Shown here: positions 36,692 to 49,961 of the stretch, in pieces
How the letters are laid out: each line of letters opens with the position of its first letter
How positions within the stretch are numbered: the stretch's first letter is position 1
Origin: Gerris lacustris
Taxonomy: Eukaryota; Arthropoda; Insecta; Hemiptera; Gerridae
Reading direction: 5' to 3'
Length of the DNA stretch: 64,000 nt
Assembly (NCBI GenBank): GCA_951217055.1
Contig: OX578277.1
Span: forward strand, 8,180,329-8,244,328
Translations under genes and position numbers: made by a program
The notes under the pieces: model-generated
Told to the model about the DNA's origin: nothing
The model's database searches: none
The model's input: the letters and a program-made list of their open reading frames with translations, nothing else

Positions 36692-37337
36692 AGAAATAAA
36701 TGATAAAATAATAAATACTCAATTTAATGAGCATTAGTGTGAGGTTTTAAGCACCCCAATCAGAAATTTAATTGGTCAACAAATGCTGACGCCATAAGAG
36801 CTCAAAGTAACAAATTTACAACAACAAAAATAATTAGCACTATTTAAGGTAGAACCGATGGAGGTTAGACAAAAAGTCATTGGACCACAGTTGTATATCT
36901 CTTAAAATCAGTTTCCGCTAGTGCAATCTGCTTTTCGATACGACTTACCGTTTATCTGCAATAAGCCTCCAAAAAAAGTTGCGTCCACCAACTTTAATTA
37001 TTTAAGGAGGGTAACCTTTTTTCAATTTTTCGGATTTTTTCAGTCGGTTTGGGCGAATTTCCGACCAAACGTAAAAAAACCGCGAGTCTCTAGGTGGTCT
37101 AGAAGTACCCAAACATTTTGATTAGCGTGTCTGTGGGTTTTGGTTATGCTGGGTGGGTCAACCAAATTATTTTAGGTTATATTTTTAATACATTTTTGTT
37201 TATAAAACTGTTAATAAATTCTACTCCCCTCCTCTTTCCAATTCTATTCCTCTTCTCTTTCTGTTTGGTTCTACTCAATATTTTTTGGATGCAACTAAGT
37301 CTATAAATTGCGTAATATGTTTGCGCTCACCACTGAA

Positions 37338-38072
37338 TAAATAAACAGGTCAAGTGTGTGCTGGTCAGCACACAGCGAGGGTCCGTAGGCAACCCTGTAT
37401 AGTTTAAGTAGTACCCTATTGATGGTGTTTTTTAAAATGCTAAAAAGCTTACTTTGAACTATCCTATGGGTCTGATATTCTCAAATCACATAAACAAACT
37501 TCTGATAAAGTATTTTTTGCCACTGAACCGGACTACAACCATATAAATACATCGAAAAGACCGTAGTTATAAAAAAAAACGTATTTTGTCAATAAAAAAT
37601 AAAATAATATTTTTTTCGAAATTTCCAAAACGGTGGTATCTTTACTTTTGGTCGAAGAATGTTCAGGAATTTTTTCAGATTTTTTGCACTTCCCATAAGA
37701 GAGATAGTGGGGGGGGGGGGGGGGACACGTTTCACACCCACTTCAAACTTGCCTACGCTCGCCCTATCAAAGTTATAACGAAATAATGATATATATTTGT
37801 AATCAGCTCGACGTACCCTTTCATATGATACCCCTCACGGTGTCGAAAAAAAATAAAAAAATTTTACCCTTAAGTTTTTTTACCCTAATTTTTTTGAAAA
37901 ATATTTTTTTAAGTCGCTATATTTTTAAAATATGTTGGTAGGTACAAGACATTATACATGCCAAATTTCAAAGTGATCGGACGAAAGGTGTAGCCGTGAG
38001 AGCATGCGACAGGACGGACGGACAGACACACGCAGGAAAATATAAGGGTCCTTGGTTTTGCCTGCGGACCCT
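37338..38072 (-). mobile_element. HINE-B family element, copy 2
   Basis: Inverse orientation of 15697-16434: ends AGGGTCCGCAGGC (at 38072) and AATAAACAGGTCAAGTGTGT (at 37338), with the TGTGTGCTGGTCAGCACACA hairpin. Comparison with H3, which lacks it, shows that it interrupts Helitron H1. Confidence 0.8.
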
Positions 38073-38276
38073 AAAAATTAATTCATTTCATTGAGCCATT
38101 TTTGGGCCTATAAAGTCTGACTTGGGTGACAGACACGCATACACACATACATAATCGAAAAAAGTTAAGGCCGGATTCGGTTTTTGGGATGTATAAAATG
38201 AAAAATTATCCAACAAATTTTCAATTCTGTCCAATGTACAGACAAAACTTTAATTTTATATATAAAGATATATAGA

Positions 38277-38990
38277 TGTATTTTTTTCTTACAAAAAGAC
38301 TAGAATAATCTAATATGATAATCTTAAGTTTAAAGATTAAATAAATAATTATTTAATACTTGTTTCTGTGATATGAATATTAATTTTGTTTTTCTTAAGC
38401 AAATATTAAGAAATAAACAGAATGTTAAAAAAAGGGAAGATAATTGTATAACATTTTGTTTTATGTTCTTAAAATAAACAGTAATAATCTTAAAAGCAAA
38501 TACAGACAAGACAAATTGTAAAGAAACCAGAGAATTAATTAAACATACACAATAAAACATTAAAATAGATAATGTAATAACATTGTTTTAATTAGTATTA
38601 TTTTTATCATAATCATACAGTGTCCCCGAACTAAACCATAATACTTCAGCATCTTACGAAATTTGAAGGTGAACAACCGAATTCCTAATTTTAAAATTCT
38701 TGTGGAATATGAGCGTTTTTGCACATCAACTTACTGCATTAACTCTGTGACGAAACAAGGACGTAGAACTTTGAAATTTTGTTGAAAATTGGGAATTATG
38801 CTATACAGATCTAGTATGGATCTCATTCAACGAAGAATTTGATGCTGTAAACAATATTCGCTTTGAGGTCTTTTATGATAAGCATCGAAGTTTTGGGAAT
38901 CATATGGATGAATGTCAAATAACTATAATTTTATTGAGTATAACGTCGACACGTGTCGAGAAGCGCTGTCGTTTGTTTGTCGACACGCTG
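38277..38990. other. Non-coding stretch before minisatellite
   Basis: No gene. Just before the array are GTCGACACGTGTCGAG (38946-38961) and GTCGACACGCTGTG (about 38980), a partly palindromic pair. Confidence 0.5.
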
Positions 38991-41570
38991 TGCTTCTGTG
39001 TCTGTGCAAGGGTTTGGTAGAGAAGATCCTCAAGGAAATCCCAAAGGCTTCGTCCTGAAATCCTTCTGTGTCTGTGCAAGGGTTTGGTAGAGAAGATCCT
39101 CAAGGAAATCCCAAAAGCTTCGTCCTGAAATCCTTCTGTGTCTGTGCAAGGGTTTGGTAGAGAAGATCCTCAAGGAAATCCCAAAAGCTTCGTCCTGAAA
39201 TCCTTCTGTGTCTGTGCAAGGGTTTGGTAGAGAAGATCCTCAAGGAAATCCCAAAGGCTTCGTCCTGAAATCCTTCTGTGTCTGTGCAAGGGTTTGGTAG
39301 AGAAGATCCTCAAGGAAATCCCAAAGGCTTCGTCCTGAAATCCTTCTGTGTCTGTGCAAGGGTTTGGTTGAGAAGATCCTCAAGGAAATCCCAAAAGCTT
39401 CGTCCTGAAATCCTTCTGTGTCTGTGCAAGGGTTTGGTAGAGAAGATCCTCAAGGAAATCCCAAAGGCTTCGTCCTGAAATCCTTCTGTGTCTGTGCAAG
39501 GGTTTGGTTGAGAAGATCCTCAAGGAAATCCCAAAAGCTTCGTCCTGAAATCCTTCTGTGTCTGTGCAAGGGTTTGGTAGAGAAGATCCTCAAGGAAATC
39601 CCAAAGGCTTCGTCCTGAAATCCTTCTGTGTCTGTGCAAGGGTTTGGTAGAGAAGATCCTCAAGGAAATCCCAAAGGCTTCGTCCTGAAATCCTTCTGTG
39701 TCTGTGCAAGGGTTGGGTTGAGAAGATCCTCAAGGAAATCCCAAAAGCTTCGTCCTGAAATCCTTCTGTGTCTGTGCAAGGGTTTGGTAGAGAAGATCCT
39801 CAAGGAAATCCCAAAGGCTTCGTCCTGAAATCCTTCTGTGTCTGTGCAAGGGTTTGGTTGAGAAGATCCTCAAGGAAATCCCAAAAGCTTCGTCCTGAAA
39901 TCCTTCTGTGTCTGTGCAAGGGTTTGGTAGAGAAGATCCTCAAGGAAATCCCAAAAGCTTCGTCCTGAAATCCTTCTGTGTCTGTGCAAGGGTTTGGTAG
40001 AGAAGATCCTCAAGGAAATCCCAAAGGCTTCGTCCTGAAATCCTTCTGTGTCTGTGCAAGGGTTTGGTAGAGAAGATCCTCAAGGAAATCCCAAAGGCTT
40101 CGTCCTGAAATCCTTCTGTGTCTGTGCAAGGGTTTGGTTGAGAAGATCCTCAAGGAAATCCCAAAAGCTTCGTCCTGAAATCCTTCTGTGTCTGTGCAAG
40201 GGTTTGGTAGAGAAGATCCTCAAGGAAATCCCAAAGGCTTCGTCCTGAAATCCTTCTGTGTCTGTGCAAGGGTTTGGTAGAGAAGATCCTCAAGGAAATC
40301 CCAAAGGCTTCGTCCTGAAATCCTTCTGTGTCTGTGCAAGGGTTTGGTAGAGAAGATCCTCAAGGAAATCCCAAAAGCTTCGTCCTGAAATCCTTCTGTG
40401 TCTGTGCAAGGGTTTGGTAGAGAAGATCCTCAAGGAAATCCCAAAAGCTTCGTCCTGAAATCCTTTTGTGTCTGTGCAAGGGTTTGGTAGAGAAGATCCT
40501 CAAGGAAATCCCAAAGGCTTCGTCCTGAAATCCTTCTGTGTCTGTGCAAGGGTTTGGTAGAGAAGATCCTCAAGGAAATCCCAAAGGCTTCGTCCTGAAA
40601 TCCTTCTGTGTCTGTGCAAGGGTTTGGTTGAGAAGATCCTCAAGGAAATCCCAAAAGCTTCGTCCTGAAATCCTTCTGTGTCTGTGCAAGGGTTTGGTAG
40701 AGAAGATCCTCAAGGAAATCCCAAAGGCTTCGTCCTGAAATCTTTCTGTGTCTGTGCAAGGGTTTGGTTGAGAAGATCCTCAAGGAAATCCCAAAAGCTT
40801 CGTCCTGAAATCCTTCTGTGTCTGTGCAAGGGTTTGGTAGAGAAGATCCTCAAGGAAATCCCAAAAGCTTCGTCCTGAAATCCTTCTGTGTCTGTGCAAG
40901 GGTTTGGTAGAGAAGATCCTCAAGGAAATCCCAAAGGCTTCGTCCTGAAATCCTTCTGTGTCTGTGCAAGGGTTTGGTAGAGAAGATCCTCAAGGAAATC
41001 CCAAAGGCTTCGTCCTGAAATCCTTCTGTGTCTGTGCAAGGGTTTGGTTGAGAAGATCCTCAAGGAAATCCCAAAAGCTTCGTCCTGAAATCCTTCTGTG
41101 TCTGTGCAAGGGTTTGGTAGAGAAGATCCTCAAGGAAATCCCAAAGGCTTCGTCCTGAAATCCTTCTGTGTCTGTGCAAGGGTTTGGTAGAGAAGATCCT
41201 CAAGGAAATCCCAAAGGTTTCGTCCTGAAATCCTTCTGTGTCTGTGCAAGGGTTTGGTTGAGAAGATCCTCAAGGAAATCCCAAAAGCTTCGTCCTGAAA
41301 TCCTTCTGTGTCTGTGCAAGGGTTTGGTAGAGAAGATCCTCAAGGAAATCCCAAAGGCTTCGTCCTGAAATCCTTCTGTGTCTGTGCAAGGGTTTGGTAG
41401 AGAAGATCCTCAAGGAAATCCCAAAGGCTTCGTCCTGAAATCCTTCTGTGTCTGTGCAAGGGTTTGGTAGAGAAGATCCTCAAGGAAATCCTGAAGGCTT
41501 CGTCCTGAAATCCATCTGTGTCTGTGCAAGGGTTTGGTAGAGAAGATCCTCTAAGAAATCCCGGTAAATC
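38991..41570. repeat. 70-bp minisatellite, about 37 copies
   Basis: The unit begins TCTGTGCAAGGGTTTGGTAG and holds AGAAGATCCTCAAGGAAATC; the spacing is exactly 70 bp across the array. Two linked variable sites occur: GGTTG (instead of GGTAG) is always followed by AAAAGCTT (never AAAGGCTT) in units near 39351, 39491, 39701, 39841, 40121, 40611, 40751, 41031 and 41241. Since 70 is not a multiple of 3, the repeated 66-codon frames are artefacts that appear where TTG removes the TAG stop. The final units degrade (CCTGAAGG, CTCTAAGAAATC). Confidence 0.97.
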
Positions 41571-41994
41571 CCGAGATAAAAAGGATTTTATCTTCGTGTA
41601 TGGCCGCCAAAAGTATCATTTACTTAACTATGGTATATTTGTGATAATTTCGTCAGCAAAATACTACCTTTGTCACTAAAACTTATATATTTGTTGTCAT
41701 GATATGTAAAAATCTAGAGTGAGAAAAAAAAAGAAAAAAAAGATAAAATCTATCCCTTTTGGTGAGTTTATAAAATCAAATTCTTGACTTCGACTTTTAG
41801 ACTTAAGAACATGCTGTTTGTAAACAAAGATGTTTCCGACCCATTTACATAACAACTTTTTTCTTTTATTGATTTTTACTTTCTCATATAAAGAGAAAGT
41901 ATTGTGATGGCGCGAAAATTCGATTTTGAGATTTTGATGGCTTTACACGTTTTGAGGTCCCCTGAGTCCAAAAAAGTGGTTTTTAAAAAATGTC

Positions 41995-42290
41995 TGTCCG
42001 TCGTCTGTCATCTGTCTGTAGTCTGTCTGTAGTCTGTCTGTAGTCTGTCTGTCGTCTGTCTGTCGTCTGTCTGTCGTCTGTCTGTCGTCTGTCTGTCGTC
42101 TGTCTGTCTGTCGTCTGTTTGTCGTCTGTCTGTCGTCTGTCTGTCGTCTGTCTGTCGTCTGTCTGTCGTCTGTCTGTCGTCTGTCTTTCGTCTGTCTGTC
42201 GTCTGTCTGTCGTCTGTCTGTCGTCTGTCTGTCGTCTGTCTGTCGTCTGTCTGTCGTCTGTCTGTCGTCTGTCTGTCGTCTGTCTGTGCA
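41995..42290. repeat. TCTGTCTGTCG microsatellite expansion
   Basis: About 25 copies of an 11-bp TCTGTCTGTCG unit. Other family copies have one or two units (e.g. 33000-33015), so this is an expansion private to copy C. The cysteine-rich frame here is an artefact. Confidence 0.93.
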
Positions 42291-42539
42291 GACGTCTGGA
42301 GCCTAAACTACTGGGCCGATTTTAACGAAATTTGGCATACATGTTCAGAAAAATCATACCCCGAGGTGAAATCGAGAAATGAATTTTAGCTCTAAATTTG
42401 GGGGCGCTACCCCCCAAAAACTCTGAAAAAACGTGAAAACAAATTATTTCTCTAAAACGGTCCCGACAATTTTGATTAAAAAATTCTAAAACTGTAGTCC
42501 ATTTTAATAACCTATTTTTTTTTTAACCATTTTAATAAC

Positions 42540-44732
42540 CATATCGTCCCCTCTCTGGCAAACTTGCGAAACTGCAAATTTTGCGAATCTGCACTAATGT
42601 CGTACATTTAACTCTTTATATAAGATCTAAACTCTGGCAAAGTCTCTTATGTGTAGGACGTTTTATATTCTCTCAATCAACCGGAATTTATTTACCAAAC
42701 TACCTTGATAACGTTTATGACTCTGCAGAAATAGCGAATCTGGTACTTCAGTTAGTTTACTGTAGTCATCGCGGATAAAATTAGCTACGTAAAGTCACCA
42801 AAGTGTCAGATAAGCTAGTATGCTGAAGTCTAATTTCCTCGTCAAATTATTTAAATCACTCCAGAAAAGATATGAACCTGCAAAAAATAATTAATTGGGG
42901 AGATAGTGCAGGGCTAAAAAGTGGTAAGGTGTAGGTGGTACAAAAGTAGGGGTACTTTGAAGAGTGTCGGGAAAGAATTACACAGGAAAGAATAACACGG
43001 AGAAGAAATTACACGTAGAAGATATTACACATAGAATGAAATTATATTTTAAAGCAAGCGGATAAGTGTCAAACTATGAGGTTTAAAAATCCCCCTCCCC
43101 TCCTAACTTTGAACGGTTTGAGATAAATTAATGAAACTGGGGGTACCTGTATCAGGCAAAGTAAAATTTGCTGTTTTTCCCCCAGGCCATCCAACTTAAA
43201 ATTTCAAATTGGAGTGTACATTTTTGATAGCAGATTTGGATTCTACGGTGAAAAATAATAAAATTTTACTTTGAAACGTTTTTTTATATTTCCAATATTT
43301 TGCCCCCAGGGATAGGAGGGCAAAGATTGAACAATTACTTCCCGTAAACAGTAGAAAAATAAAACTTGTATCGTTGTAAAATCTAAATGTTTAAGATAAA
43401 TTAATGAAACTTGGGGGATCTTTACCATGTAAAGGCAAGTTAATTTTCATCCATCCCATACTAGGGGAAACCACCATTTTTCCTCTAGGCGACACGAATC
43501 AAAAATTTCAAATTTGATTGTGTATTTCTGATAGCAGATTTGGAATCTATGGGAAAAAATAAGAAAATTTTACATCTGACATTTTTTTTTTATAACTCCA
43601 ATATTTTGCCCCTATATTGTAAAACTACCATTTGTAAACTTTTGCCCTCATATAGGGGGCAAATGTTCGATTTAAAATATTCTTTCTTTTTTTTTCATTA
43701 ATTCCAAATCTTTCAGACTTAAACAACTTTACATTGATCTTCAAATCCTAGGGATATCACAGCTTTGATCAAAATCTTCCATCGTCCAAACAATTAGAGA
43801 TGATCTTGCCAAACCAAATATTTCAGAGGAATCTGATTTCGAGTGTTTATTATTACTTCGAGTTTCATTTATTATTATTCTATTTCATTTCATTTATTTA
43901 TTTAATTCAATTTTCATTTATTTATTTCTTTTAATCTATTTTCCATTAAGTTTACGTGTGCTTTTTTACTTGTATACTTATTCCTATTCCTAATATTTGA
44001 TTCTGTTATGAATGGCTAAATTTGTAATGTAATTAAATTTTTTTTCAATTGTTTTATAGTGTGATTTTTTCACCTCATTATTAAACATAATGACACTTCT
44101 TTAGATTGTTACTCCCTTATAAAAAACATAGGGGGTAACAATCTAAAGAAGGTGTACTGAATGTTCTTCTTTAGACTGTTACTCCCCTTATAAAAACAGA
44201 AGTGTGATATTCCTTTGTCAAAAAGTACATCAGACTAGGGATGCTTAGTCTAGTGTACTTCTTTGTTTTAATAGTTGTTTAGTCAATGGCATTTATAAAA
44301 AAAAAAAACAGGGGAGTAAGAATCTAAAGAAGTACCAAAATAATTAACATTGAGATTTATGTTGTCTTTTAAATCCTATATACACAAATAAAGCTTCTTA
44401 AAGCATAATTATAAGTTAATCTATGCTAGTAGTTCTGTAGATTCGTTATACATACTACTCTGTATACATCATTACGAGTAGGTCTAATATAATCACTCTA
44501 GCAAAGTAACGAAACTGCCATTCCCCCCCCCCCCCCTTAAAATGAAGATAAGCTCAAAACATTAAACTAGCCGTAAGCATGGTGGTAAATGAGTTAATTA
44601 ACAAATATCATCAATCATAAAACCGCAGAAACCTATTTTTGATGAGATGTTGAAGTTGTTTTTTGGCTCTCCTGAAAAATTGACAAAACGCAGTTTCGCA
44701 ACTTTGCCAGAGAGGGGACGATATGGCAACAG
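42540..44732. mobile_element. Element with CCATATCGTCCCCTCTCTGG inverted ends
   Basis: Terminal inverted repeats of about 37 bp (CCATATCGTCCCCTCTCTGG at 42540 and its inverse ending at about 44727). The inside has no recognised protein. It includes ACACRKAGAA-type short repeats (42970-43030), a tandem duplication of about 270 bp (from about 43120 and 43390, sharing GATAAATTAATGAAACT and ATAGCAGATTTGGA), and the hairpin element at 44090-44336. Confidence 0.7.
44090..44336. repeat. Hairpins with CTTCTTTAGATTGTTACTCC arms
   Basis: First hairpin 44094-44152 (ACTTCTTTAGATTGTTACTC and its inverse). The second, larger inverted repeat (about 44164-44336) has CTTCTTTAGACTGTTACTCC and inverse ends. 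Its interior carries AGAAGTGTGATATTCCTTTG, the same core as in the MITEs at 1422 and 15117. Confidence 0.75.
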
Positions 44733-45065
44733 CAGAACCCCCTCCCTTTATTATTGTCTGGAGAGGTCCGAGTTAATATTAAACCTTTTAAATGTTAATA
44801 TTATGTCAAAAACAGGTCTAAATTAATTTTTCATCATTATATTTATTTGTTTTGTGCAATACGTATCCGACAAGACAGGTTTAAAAAATGGATTATTCCA
44901 AATATGTGAAAAGGAAAGAATTTCATTTTTTTAAATTAATTAATTAATTTAATAATTTTATTATTGGTAATGAAACTATTAAAATAAAGAATGATTAAAA
45001 ATATAAAATTATTCCAGTTTCACTAAATTTAATTTTTCTGCCCTAAATTGAACGTCAATTTAAAA

Positions 45066-45973
45066 GTTGCCATATGGCAACGCTAGGACATTAGCCTTAC
45101 AGTTTTTTTTTCCCAAGTCGTAATTTTATCCAATCATATTTATATACAAAGTTTTGATATTTTGTTTGCCTAATGGACTTTTTTTATTGATTTATTTATT
45201 TCTCAAAAAAAGTTAGTAAGTTTCTCATTTTTATAATTGTTTTTTTGAATAAGTATAATTAATAAATATAGTATTGGGCTATCTTTTCATGGTTAATTGA
45301 GTTGTGAATGCATAATTCATTGATTCTGGTGAAGATGTATCACAACTAGAGTTTCAATTTCAAAGTACAAACATATCTTATTAGGTGTTAAACAGAAGCA
45401 CGAGGAGCAGATCGCCCAAAAAATATCATTGGGTTCCCTTTTCTCTAGAGTGATAGATGAATTAAGATAAGTTATTTAAAACTATAATAATATAATAACT
45501 TAAATACAACATAAAAAAAAAAAATACATAGAATAAAATGTTTAGATAAAATATCTATAATGATAGTTTCATAAATTTGAATAATAATGGTAATATAGAA
45601 AGAATAAATAATATCTATATAATAACAATAAAATTTAAAAATAATATGTACATATATAATAATAATATCTAAATTTTTTTTGCTATGAATAATATATATA
45701 TATTTGTAAAGGTAATAATAAAACACATCCACAAAACCAAAAAATAACAAAATAATGACATAATTTTACAGATAAACAACATGATAAATAATACGAATAA
45801 TGTAAAAAAAAAAAAAAAAAAAATACTTTTTCGTCCTTTTAAATAAATTTAGTATATCTTAGCTTTGTTAACCTAAAATATATTTTTACATACATTTTGT
45901 AAAAGAAATTTCAAAAACATTTTCTGAGAAAAAAATCTGTAAGGCTAATATCCTATCGTTGCCATATGGCAAC
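45066..45973. mobile_element. Element with palindromic GTTGCCATATGGCAAC ends
   Basis: Inverted ends: GTTGCCATATGGCAACGCTA at 45066, and its inverse ending at 45973, extending to about 37 bp through TTAGCCTTACAG. The 16-bp end motif is itself a perfect palindrome. The interior is AT-rich, with no supported gene. Confidence 0.65.
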
Positions 45974-46379
45974 AGCTCAAATTTGGGGTAAGGAAATTTT
46001 TAAAATTTTTTTAAACATTTTTTACATATTGGGACCCCTTAACAGACAAAATCTCAAGAAAAACCCAAAAAATTCCCCCAAAAAAATAATTCGGGCAGTT
46101 AAGGGTTAAATACGAATCTAACGATATAAGCCGTTTTCCCGGGAAAAATCTAGTTCCTGAGAAAACAGCTTATAACGCGGACGGAGAGATCCCGGGTTCG
46201 ATTCCCCGCTAAGGAGAAGTTATTTTTATGATAAATTTTGATGAAATGTTCAATAATAATTAAATGTACATACGAAAACTAATAAATGGAAAACACTGGG
46301 CTATGTAATTATGAACTCGTATATGAGAAAGTTTGTCTGAGTTGTCTCGGACCGATTTTTTTTTTTCAGCATTAAATTT

Positions 46380-47325
46380 CTCAATTAAATAAATAAATAT
46401 ATTCTTTATTACATAGCCAATTTTTATCTTATATAACAAGTCAAAATAAAGTAATCATACAATATAAAATAATTATTTTTTTTTTAAACTAACAGCACTT
46501 ATAACAATTTTAGAGCAACAATAGTAATAACAATGAACCGAAACAATAAACAATGAACTGTTAAAAAAAAAAAAAAATAAAACAGTAAACTCTAAGTATA
46601 TTATTTGTTAGATAAATATTCTGAGATTGAATAGTACGCTTTATCTCTAAGCATGTGTTTTAATTTGCTAGCCAATTTGTCAGCAGGTACAGTTTTTATT
46701 GATGTGGGAAGATAAATAAACAAAACTATAGCTGCATTTGACGAGGAGGATCTATATAATTCTCTACGACAAATTGGCAGCACTTGTCTTTATGCCTAGA
46801 GTTCCTGTTGTGTATTTCAGACGTTTTTAAACATTTTCCTGGATTCCTGGCTGCATATTTACAAGTACAAGCTTCTTTTTATAAAAATACTTAGAAAAGT
46901 CAGGAAACCATGTTTTATAAAATGTTTTTTGCAGGACGTCTTACTGCTTAAACCTAGAATAGTTCTTATTATTTTTTTCTGTAGTATAAAAACTCTTTTA
47001 GCTTCTAGTTTACTACCCCAAACTACTACATTATAAGCGAGATGTGGATATACCTACTACTCCGTAATAAACTAGCATTAGAGTCGCTAACGAATTATGT
47101 CTTAAGTGCCCTGATTATAAAACAAGCTCATTTCAGTTTATGGAGAACAGATGATATATGCTGAAGAATTCGAAGTTTATTATCAACTAAAATACCAAGA
47201 AATTTAAAAACCTCCATTTTATATCCTGAAGTGGTAATGTTTTGTTTGGAGACTTCCTTTATTTCATGTTTTAAAGTTTTTAGTCATTGGTGTTTTATCA
47301 CGAGGTTATTATATTAGGACGGTGA
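46380..47325 (-). pseudogene. LINE 3' fragment: end of reverse transcriptase ORF
   Basis: Minus-strand translation gives, in order but in broken frames, an FLGILVDNKL segment (about 47200), a C-rich stretch and, at 46783-46601, LPTSIKTVPADKLASKLKHM then AYYSISEYLSNK. This is the typical C-terminus of CR1/L2/Daphne-type LINE reverse transcriptases (NxLPxxIK...FKxxLK...kxFYSxxEFL). A 3' UTR of about 220 bp with A runs follows. The copy is 5' truncated, has stops and frameshifts, and lies between the end of HINE-A copy C and copy D. Confidence 0.78.
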
Positions 47326-47329
47326 AACT

Positions 47330-47600
47330 CTTTTTACTTTCTTTATTATTGTATTCTAGAAAGTATTGTGATGGATTTACTTGCTTTAAGAGAACTTAGG
47401 CCCTAAAAAAATGGATATTGAAAATTATGTCTTTGAATAGTCTCTCATTTGTAGTTTGTTTTGGAGCTTAAACTACAATTTTTAAAATTTGGCGCACATG
47501 TTCAGAAAAACTTATAAAACGAGGCGAAATTGATAAATTTATTTTAGCTATACATATGAGGGTGCTACTCATCAGAACTCTGCAAACATGAAATAGTACA
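47330..47600 (+). mobile_element. HINE-A family element, copy D (partial)
   Basis: Shares TTTTTACTTTCT, GAAAGTATTGTGATGG, GGCGCACATGTTCAGAAAAA and GGTGCTACTC with the other copies, but is more diverged and stops after the CTCTGCAAACATG region. Confidence 0.65.
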
Positions 47601-49178
<1,578 letters not shown>

Positions 49179-49588
49179 ATTATATCGACTGTGTACCTGC
49201 AATACCTCGTAACCCTCAAAATCGATATTTTTTGTTTATTGCATTTTTTGATAGATATTATTAATTTCTACCTATGTGCAAAAGCTAGTAAGCCTTAAGC
49301 AATTATTTTTTATAGATAGTATTGTAATACTTCGTATTCATCATTTAACTAAAGTGTACAAAGAAAACCTCGTATTTGACAAGGTTTTAAAACCTCGTTA
49401 CTCCCCATGCATTGTAAGTCTTTAACTAGTTGTGGGATGCGTTTAAGTGTTTCAGTAAAATTAAATAAAATCAAAATAAATATAAAGAAAATATAAAAAT
49501 AAACTTTTTTGAAATAACGTTTTTTGTTTTTCCTGAAAAATATATATTTTGTGATTACGAGGTTTTGCAGGTACACAGTCGATATAAT
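49179..49588. mobile_element. MITE with 33-bp inverted ends
   Basis: Left end ATTATATCGACTGTGTACCT (49179) and right end AGGTACACAGTCGATATAAT (to 49588) are inverse copies; the match continues to CCTCGTAA/TTACGAGG. Inside, CCTCGT-A/T motifs recur (about 49368, 49394). Length 410 bp. The target duplication is not clear. The minus-strand frame here is not a supported gene. Confidence 0.8.
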
Positions 49589-49961
49589 CCATCCATTGAC
49601 CGAAACATACCCCTGAACATGCCTTTTGATATAAGTCGACCTTGTTTAACAGTTTCTTTAATATCCAAGCTTATATCTTATAGCTTTAAGTAAAATTATT
49701 TGCTGTTGTCGATTTAGATTGGAAACTTAAAAGATACCAAATAAAACAATATAAATAAGATAAGACAAGATAAAGATTTAAGGAATCATAAAACTTGGTG
49801 TGCAATGCAGTTGTCTGCTTGCAATATTGAGCTGACCCTGCATTTTATTTATGCGTTAGAATTCATATTACTTAAATTTGTTTGCATCACGCCATGATCA
49901 CATTTATCAAATACTTGCCCTACTGTTGTTGACGGGAGAAAAAGCATATTTTCCTGTTTTT
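49589..49961. other. Non-coding spacer
   Basis: No gene or element recognised. Confidence 0.5.

Larger units (their letters stand above)
35832..38276 (-). mobile_element. Non-autonomous Helitron H1, carrying two insertions
   Basis: On the minus strand it begins A|TCTATATATCTTTATATATA and ends with a GC hairpin (CCCTGCGCGGAGCGCGGGG), TGAAGACTAG|T. These are canonical Helitron ends at an A|T site. Its body matches H2 (52642-53775) and H3 (52426-54738), e.g. GCACCAGTAAATATTTAATA and CGATACGACTTACCGTTT. Insertions: 36259-36691 (SINE-like) and 37338-38072 (HINE-B). The core is about 1.2 kb, with no Rep/helicase. Confidence 0.85.
42508..46105. mobile_element. Composite insertion at TTAA
   Basis: A 3598-bp insertion in HINE-A, flanked by TTAA at 42504-42507 and 46106-46109. 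The right end, read inward, is CCCTTAACTGCCCGAATT, which is piggyBac-like in starting CCC next to TTAA; the left end (TAACCTATTTTT) does not match it, so the assignment is open. It contains two further inverted-repeat elements (42540-44732 and 45066-45973). No transposase frame was recognised. Confidence 0.55.
41870..46356 (+). mobile_element. HINE-A family element, copy C, split by 3.6-kb insertion
   Basis: 5' part 41870-42507 (ACTTTCTCATATAAAGAGAAAGT, GTATTGTGATGGCGCGAAAA, CCCCCAAAAACTCTG). 3' part 46106-46356 (AAATACGAATCTAACGATAT, GGGTTCGATTCCCCGC, ACTCGTATATGAGAAAGT, GTCTGAGTTGTCTCGGAC). Comparison with copy A joins the parts at TTAA. Confidence 0.82.

Noticed and set aside
39278..41368. 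Nine identical 66-codon frames in the minisatellite
   Set aside because: They are produced by a 70-bp unit (not a multiple of 3) wherever TTG replaces the TAG stop; no single frame is kept along the array.
42119..42325. Cysteine/serine-rich frame resembling a small secreted peptide
   Set aside because: Translation of the TCTGTCTGTCG repeat; other copies of the element lack it.
42581..42778. 65-codon frame with protein-like composition
   Set aside because: Lies just inside a transposon terminal repeat, with no recognised family, no splice signals and no second supporting frame.
46180..46215. Pol III promoter in GGGTTCGATTCCCCGC of HINE-A copies
   Set aside because: A B-box-like match recurs in several copies, but there is no A box, and the element plan fits Helentron-type rather than SINE.
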